A stretch of DNA of 64,000 bases, taken from NCBI GenBank assembly GCA_044222195.1, contig JBGANS010000010.1, forward strand, positions 1 to 64,000. Direction: 5' to 3'. A model generated the notes under the pieces. It was not told the origin of the DNA and searched no databases. It saw only the letters and a program-made list of their open reading frames with translations. The position numbers and the translations under genes were made by a program. Source of the stretch: JAHBXE01 sp044222195. Lineage in GTDB: Bacteria > Planctomycetota > Phycisphaerae > Phycisphaerales > UBA1924. Below are positions 59,312-64,000 of this stretch, one piece after another; position 1 is the first letter of the stretch, and every line of letters begins with the position of its first letter.

Positions 59312-60121
59312 ATGTCGCAGGCAGGCGGTTCACACGATCAGGCGATGGCCAACTACATCCACAATCGCCCCATTACCGAGGCGTTGTCGATGCGGAAGAG
59401 GTTGTCGGCGCTTGAAGCGCTCGAGGATCTTCGGCACATCGGGCGAGCGCCCGCGCTGCCCATGGAGTTCACTTCGCAGTACGGCGAGGACTGCTGGCTC
59501 TGGGAACTCTTTCGCGGCCAGCGCGACGGGTTCTACATCGAAGTCGGGGCCTTTGATGGGCACACGTTCAGCGTGACTTACCCGTTCGAGTCCTTCGGAT
59601 GGAAGGGCCTGCTGGTCGAGCCCATCCCCGAACGGTACGAACTGGCCAGGGTCCGCCGGCCCGGAAGCCGCGTGGTCAATGCCGCGCTGGCGGGTCCGGG
59701 CAGCACGGGCACGTGCACGTTCACGGTGGTTGACGGCCCGCGAACGGGGATGCTTTCGTATCTGACGCCGACGGCTGTCAATATCAAAGACGTCGCGGAA
59801 GCGGGCACGCCCACTCGGAAAGTGACGGTGCCCATGACGTCGATGGATGCGGTTCTCGAAGGGCATTCCGGCCCCATTGATTTTGCAGTGATTGACGTCG
59901 AAGGTGGCGAGATCCCCCTCATCGAAGGGTTCGATCTGAAGAAGTACCGGCCTCGGGTTCTCCTCGTCGAAGAGGGACTCCCTTCGATGTCGTCGGCCGT
60001 ATCCAAGTACATGTCGAAGCACCCGTACGTCGCCGCGGCATACCCCTGGATCAACCGCGCGTACATCCACAAAGATGAAACGGACCTCATCAAGCGAGCC
60101 CAGAACCTCCCGATTTGGTAG
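59312..60121 (+). CDS. FkbM-family methyltransferase
   Basis: 269 residues from 59312, where GGAGG lies five bases upstream. Pattern of the FkbM family: SQYGEDCWLWELF, GFYIEVGAFDGHTFSVTYPF (SAM motif I), GWKGLLVEPIPERYELARV, PIDFAVIDVEGGEIPLIEGFD and RPRVLLVEEG. These SAM-dependent enzymes usually methylate hydroxyls of sugars or small metabolites. The gene is convergent with ubiX with a two-base gap. Confidence 0.88.
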   Translation: MSQAGGSHDQAMANYIHNRPITEALSMRKRLSALEALEDLRHIGRAPALPMEFTSQYGEDCWLWELFRGQRDGFYIEVGAFDGHTFSVTYPFESFGWKGLLVEPIPERYELARVRRPGSRVVNAALAGPGSTGTCTFTVVDGPRTGMLSYLTPTAVNIKDVAEAGTPTRKVTVPMTSMDAVLEGHSGPIDFAVIDVEGGEIPLIEGFDLKKYRPRVLLVEEGLPSMSSAVSKYMSKHPYVAAAYPWINRAYIHKDETDLIKRAQNLPIW

Positions 60122-60123
60122 CG

Positions 60124-60804
60124 TCAGGCGTCCCGGTCGGCAGGCTCTTCGATTGGCGCCCGACGCGGCGCGTCCGGGTTCCAGCGGGTCTGCAGGTCGT
60201 GCGGGACCTTGAAGAGGTCGAGCACCTTGCCGGCGATGAAGTCCACGATGTCGCCGACGCTCTTTGGATGGAGATACAGCCCCGGGTTGGTCGGGCAGAC
60301 GATCGCCCCCGCGAGCGAGAGGCGGTGGTAGTTTTCGATGTCGATGTGCGACAGGGGCATCTCCCGGTGGCACATGATCAATGTCCGCCGCTCTTTCAGG
60401 GCCACCGCCGCCGCGCGGCACAGGAGATTCGAGCCCGAACCCGTCGCGACGGCGCCGAGCGTGGCGGAGGAGCACGGCAGAATCACCATGCCGTCGTGGT
60501 GAAAGCTTCCCGAAGCGATCACGGCCCCGACATCCTTGTTGGGGTGAACGATCAGGCGGCGTTCGATGGCGACGCGGGAGGTCATGTCCGGCGCGGAAGC
60601 CATCAGTGCCGGGACCAGCTCTTCCACGACCAGTCGCTTGATCCCGGCTTCGTCGAACATCAGGCGGCGGCCGTAGTCGGTCGCGACGAGGTGGACCTCG
60701 TGGCCCTTGAGGAGCAGTTGCTCCAGGAGGCGCATGGTGTACGCCGCCCCGGAAGCCCCGGAAACTCCGACCACAAACGTCCGGCTCTGAGGGTTGCTCG
60801 ACAT
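60124..60804 (-). CDS. ubiX: UbiX-like flavin prenyltransferase
   Basis: 226 residues. Features: VVGVSGASGAAYTMRLLEQL, LVATDYGRRLM, GAVIASGSFHHDGMVILPCS, SATLGAVATGSGSNLLCRAA, REMPLSHIDIENYHRLSLAG and the C-terminal SVGDIVDFIAGKVLDLF. It makes the prenylated FMN used by UbiD-type decarboxylases. No ubiD is in the window, and the 'U' quinone role is not implied. Confidence 0.93.
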   Translation of the reverse strand: MSSNPQSRTFVVGVSGASGAAYTMRLLEQLLLKGHEVHLVATDYGRRLMFDEAGIKRLVVEELVPALMASAPDMTSRVAIERRLIVHPNKDVGAVIASGSFHHDGMVILPCSSATLGAVATGSGSNLLCRAAAVALKERRTLIMCHREMPLSHIDIENYHRLSLAGAIVCPTNPGLYLHPKSVGDIVDFIAGKVLDLFKVPHDLQTRWNPDAPRRAPIEEPADRDA

Positions 60805-60975
60805 GACGCCACCAGCGGGTTCGCGGCGGATTCGCAGCCGGATTCACGTTTCGGCAGGAGACCCGCGGCACGGTCCCTACAACACCGCCTCTGGAAATGG
60901 TAGGGTGTGGGCTTACCCTGCGGTGGGCGGGTGCTAACAATGGGACCCGAACCTTCGGGCCAAGGGCTTTCAACC

Positions 60976-61563
60976 ATGAACACCTTCAAGTGGGCCGGAT
61001 TGCTAATCGTTCTCACCCTTCTCTCCGGGTGCGTGAGCTGGGCGAGCTACCCGGCGACGCCGGGCGAGATTGCCATCAAGGACCCCAATGCTCCCGCCGT
61101 GGAAGAGCTGATGATGTCGGGCATGCGGTGGGTCGTGACCAAGTACCCGCCGCTCGATGCTTCGGGCAACCACACGGGCGGGGGGCGCATCGCGTTCAAC
61201 CTTCCCGTGGGCGTGAAGCCCAAGGTGTACCGCCGCGTGTGCGAAGCCGCCGGCGGCGGGGCTGAACCGCTGACCGAGGCCAATGCGTCGCTCCCGATCT
61301 ACCACATCAAGGAGCTCCGGATCCGCGGCGACGAGGCGCAGATCAACGTGGTGTTCCCGGCCTCGAGCCTTGGCGCATCGCCGCAGGGCGGGCCCGTCTA
61401 CCAGGAGGTCAAGGTCGGCTTCACGGGCGGGCTGACCCTGTGGAAGGTCAACAGTTTTCGCGAATGGGGGCCGGGTGCCGAGCCGCCCGCACCCAACTTC
61501 TATGTTCCGGAGCCGGGATACACGCCGCCAGCGACGAAGAAGCCGTTGCCGGGCGGGCCGTGA
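60976..61563 (+). CDS. Lipoprotein of unknown function
   Basis: 195 residues from 60976. Signal and lipobox TFKWAGLLIVLTLLSGC; the mature part starts VSWASYPATPGEIAIKDPNA and has a beta-rich body (MRWVVTKYPPLDAS, RIAFNLPVGVKPKVYRRVC, VYQEVKVGFTGGLTLWKVNS) and a Pro-rich C-terminus. The family is not recognised. It may face the periplasm or outer membrane. Confidence 0.75.
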   Translation: MNTFKWAGLLIVLTLLSGCVSWASYPATPGEIAIKDPNAPAVEELMMSGMRWVVTKYPPLDASGNHTGGGRIAFNLPVGVKPKVYRRVCEAAGGGAEPLTEANASLPIYHIKELRIRGDEAQINVVFPASSLGASPQGGPVYQEVKVGFTGGLTLWKVNSFREWGPGAEPPAPNFYVPEPGYTPPATKKPLPGGP

Positions 61564-62173
61564 GCGTTCAGACGAGCACGTCGATTACGCGCCCGGACTT
61601 CAAGGGCACATCGATCCGGTACACGGTTCGGAGCCGGCGCTCTGACGTTGTCCGTTCGGGTCGGGGCACATCTCCGAGCCGCTGGCAGTCCGGGCGTTGC
61701 CGGTGCGGCGGGCGATCGGGCCGGGTGGCCTCGACGGGGCACGATCGCGGGGCACATGGGCGAGGATGCTCAAGGTTGAGCCGCTCCAGGTGGCGTGCAA
61801 ACCGGATCGGCTCGGGATTCAACTCGGGTTCGATGCAGCGTTCGACGGGCCGTTCACGCGGGGCCTGGTCGGGACATGGGGAAGGGCGAGCGGAGCAGGC
61901 CAGATGCTTCGCGACGTGGCAGGTCCCAAAAGAAAGACCCGGGCCGCGGCGCGAATCCACCCAGTCGCGCCGAAACACCGGGGTGCAGTCCTGTACGTGG
62001 CGAAGCATTCAGCGGATCACCCTTCGAGGCGCATGCCGCGAAGTTCGCACAGTTCGTAAGCCCGGTAATACTGCAGGAGTTGCGCTTCAAACTGGGAAAC
62101 GTGCGAGAGGGAAACTTTGCCGGGTGCGCAGCGTGTCTCCGGAACTCACCATGCGTGTTGCGGGAGTCCGTCA
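61564..62173. other. 610-bp gap before queA
   Basis: No gene is supported. Several frames are open because of the high GC, but none has an RBS or a family pattern. On the minus strand, codons ending at 62018 read QFEAQLLQYYRAYELCELRG, which looks coding, but the frame upstream has no start codon before an in-frame stop near 62150. It may be a decayed gene. Confidence 0.45.
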
Positions 62174-63271
62174 GTGCTTCGCAGCGTAGAGCTTGAATAC
62201 CAACTTCCGGCGGAGCTGATCGCGACGCAACCCGCGTCGCCGCGGGATTCGGCGCGGCTGATGGTGGCGGAACGAGGGGAGCCAACTCGCGTGCGGGACT
62301 ATCGAGTGTGCGACCTGCCGGATGTGCTCAGAACAGGCGATGTGTTGGTGTTCAACACGACGCGGGTGGTTCCCGCGAGGTTCTTCGGGCGTCGCCGGGA
62401 TTCGGGAGGCAGAGTCGAGGGCTTGTACCTGTTCGAGGCGGAGGCGCCCGCCGACGGCAGGCGCTGGTGTGTCCTGCTTCGAGGGAGGCACCTGAGGGCG
62501 ACGGCGGAGATTGACCTGTTCGACGGTGGAGGCCGCGAGAGCGGGTTCACCCTGGAGATCACGGGCCGGCACGAGCCGGGGGCCTGGATGGTGGAAGTCC
62601 GCGGTCCGACCGGACGAACACCAGAGATTCTCGAGAGAGTGGGCCGCACACCAGTGCCGCCGTACATCGTGAAGGCGCGGCAGCACTCCGGGCTGTCGCC
62701 GGATGAGGGGGTGGACCGTGAGAGGTACCAGACGGTGTATGCGACGGAGCCGGGATCGGTCGCGGCGCCAACAGCGGGGCTGCACTTCACGCCTGAGTTG
62801 CTGGACGGTTTAAGCGCTCGGGGGTTTGGCCGGGTTGATGTGGTTCTGCACGTCGGGGCGGGGACGTTCAAGCCGGTGGAAACCGAGTTCGTCGAGAACC
62901 ACCCGATGCACGCCGAGTGGTGCACGATGTCGCCGGCGGCGGTGAGATCGATTCTGGACGCACGCGAGAAGGGCCGGCGCATCATCGCCGTTGGGACGAC
63001 GGCGGCGAGAACGCTGGAATCGTTCGCGGCGGTTATCGGCGAAGGGGCGCCGGAGACGATCGAGACTCGGCTGCTGATCACACCGGGCTATCGCTTCCGG
63101 TGGGTGGACGGGTTGCTGACGAACTTTCACCTGCCGCGGTCGACGCTGATGGCGATGGTGGCGGCGCTGCTGCCCGAACCCGGCGTTGAGCACCTCAAGC
63201 ACCTGTACGCCCGAGCGATCGCCGAACGGTACCGGTTCTACAGCTACGGCGATGCGATGCTTATCGTGTGA
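62174..63271 (+). CDS. queA: S-adenosylmethionine:tRNA ribosyltransferase-isomerase QueA
   Basis: 365 residues from a GTG at 62174 (GGGAG seven bases upstream). Family features are the N-terminal LEYQLPAELIATQPASPRDS, DVLVFNTTRVVPARFFGRR, GSVAAPTAGLHFTPELL, HVGAGTFKPVETEF and TLESFAAV...GYRFRWVDGLLTNFHLPRST. QueA adds epoxyqueuosine to tRNAs with GUN anticodons. The length is slightly above usual. It is followed by murE after 114 bp. Confidence 0.95.
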   Translation: MLRSVELEYQLPAELIATQPASPRDSARLMVAERGEPTRVRDYRVCDLPDVLRTGDVLVFNTTRVVPARFFGRRRDSGGRVEGLYLFEAEAPADGRRWCVLLRGRHLRATAEIDLFDGGGRESGFTLEITGRHEPGAWMVEVRGPTGRTPEILERVGRTPVPPYIVKARQHSGLSPDEGVDRERYQTVYATEPGSVAAPTAGLHFTPELLDGLSARGFGRVDVVLHVGAGTFKPVETEFVENHPMHAEWCTMSPAAVRSILDAREKGRRIIAVGTTAARTLESFAAVIGEGAPETIETRLLITPGYRFRWVDGLLTNFHLPRSTLMAMVAALLPEPGVEHLKHLYARAIAERYRFYSYGDAMLIV

Positions 63272-63385
63272 ACCGGGCGCTGGCGGCGGAGCGGAGGTCG
63301 GGCCGGTCGCGACTACGATCCTGACGGCAAATGTGCGTGGTTTCCGGCGTTTTTCCCGATACTGCGTCGGTGCAGGGGCGACACG

Positions 63386-64000
63386 ATGAACCTGGGTCTG
63401 CTCATCGAGGGGCTCAAAGTCCGCGGCGCTTCCGGGCCGCCGCCTGAAACGCTGCGCATCTGCGACATCACGGACGATTCGAGGACGGTGGTTCCCGGGT
63501 CGCTGTTCATCGCGCGGGTGGGGACCAAGTCGGACGGACGGGCATTTATCTCCGATGCGGTCAACGCCGGAGCGGTGGCGATCCTGACGGACGACCCGGA
63601 GGTGACGCTGCCGGCGCGGGCGGGGGCGACGGTGGTCGTGGCGGAGGATGTGCCCCGAATCGCGGCGGCGATGGCGGAACGGTTCTACGGCTCACCGACG
63701 CAGCGGCTGGACCTGGTCGGAATCACGGGGACCAACGGGAAAACCACAACGGCGCACCTGGTCCACCAGCTTCTGAACGGGTCGGGCGTTCGGTGCGGGT
63801 TGATCGGCACGGTGGTGATCGATGACGGCGTTGAGGTGGCGGAAGCGACGCTGACGACGCCGCCGGCGACGGAGCTTTCGCGGACCTTCGGACGGATGGT
63901 CGAGTCGGGGTGCAAGGCGGCGGTCATGGAAGTGTCCAGCCATGCGCTTGACCAGGGCCGGGTCGCGGCGCTGCACTTTGACATCGCCGTGTTTACGAAC
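63386..64000 (+). CDS. murE: UDP-N-acetylmuramoyl-tripeptide synthetase MurE, 5' part
   Basis: 205 codons run to the window end without a stop, so the gene continues outside. The N-terminal domain has DITDDSRTVVPGSLFIAR. The ATP site is GITGTNGKTTTAHLVHQLL (residues ~113-131), then IGTVVIDDG, TTPPATELSRTFGRMVESG and EVSSHALDQGRV. It adds the third residue (usually meso-diaminopimelate) to the peptidoglycan stem peptide, showing that this organism makes peptidoglycan. Confidence 0.93.
   Translation, partial: MNLGLLIEGLKVRGASGPPPETLRICDITDDSRTVVPGSLFIARVGTKSDGRAFISDAVNAGAVAILTDDPEVTLPARAGATVVVAEDVPRIAAAMAERFYGSPTQRLDLVGITGTNGKTTTAHLVHQLLNGSGVRCGLIGTVVIDDGVEVAEATLTTPPATELSRTFGRMVESGCKAAVMEVSSHALDQGRVAALHFDIAVFTN

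Noticed and set aside
61568..62008. Minus-strand frame opposite the gap before queA
   Set aside because: The product is Arg/Pro-rich without structure-like patterns; it is open only because of high GC.

Overview
The window reads as a high-GC chromosome segment from a planctomycete, most likely of the Phycisphaerae. The inference rests on several traits together: at least seven secreted proteins end in a doubled 'GC-type' dockerin-like motif (core TANDFQCFLNxFA.G), two end in a PAPGS-hydrophobic-RRRR tail of PEP-CTERM type, there is a mini-histone resembling chlamydial Hc1, there are zinc-ribbon membrane proteins of a style common in planctomycetes, and there are lone four-helix-bundle (23S IVS-type) genes. 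No plasmid, phage or CRISPR locus was seen.

Layout. 1-1353: end of a DUF748 envelope protein. 1376-9428 (minus): an export-like operon of a periplasmic adaptor, a GAF-plus-HlyD membrane protein, a PqqD-M50-HlyD membrane protease and a short SecA-like ATPase. Two four-helix-bundle gene cassettes with inverted repeat ends fill two of its intergenic gaps from stop codon to start codon. 9633-10608: an interrupted gene carrying a dispersed repeat. 10796-14504 (minus): a transglutaminase-like gene followed by two tandem cassettes. Each cassette is a secreted stub with an RHS-core signature and a private Cys-rich tail, followed at once by a small membrane zinc-ribbon gene. A 388-bp duplication carries the shared part. 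14884-17575: a sugar aminotransferase and a GT-C-like membrane protein. 17628-24369 (minus): four tandem M14 carboxypeptidases, all with dockerin tails. 24599-33490: gamma-glutamyltransferase, two VWA proteins and a two-component system.

33659-35195: paired PEP-CTERM-type proteins, then a terminator. 35311-37191: a subtilase. 37273: tRNA-Ile(GAT). 37406-39928: DUF502, HPF, PtsN, HPr and a lipoprotein, resembling the PTS-Ntr neighbourhood of proteobacteria. 39948-45249: a Uma2 nuclease, a HAD phosphatase, RsmA, a phosphotransferase, the Hc1-like protein, a FabZ-like dehydratase and a phosphomannose isomerase. 45272-53054: dockerin proteins mixed with an ABC exporter, an LpxH-like phosphatase and a NeuD-like acyltransferase. 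53066-64000: a PEGA lipoprotein with LptB, DUF4870, SpoIID, lipoproteins, DprA, LexA, an FkbM methyltransferase, UbiX, QueA and the start of MurE.

Much of the content concerns the cell envelope and secretion: LPS or lipid handling (LptB, LpxH-like), peptidoglycan (MurE, SpoIID), and secreted peptidases and nucleases with a common C-terminal tag. The two loci most worth experimental attention are the RHS-stub cassettes (10796-13278) and the SecA/M50/HlyD operon with its embedded cassettes (1376-9428).
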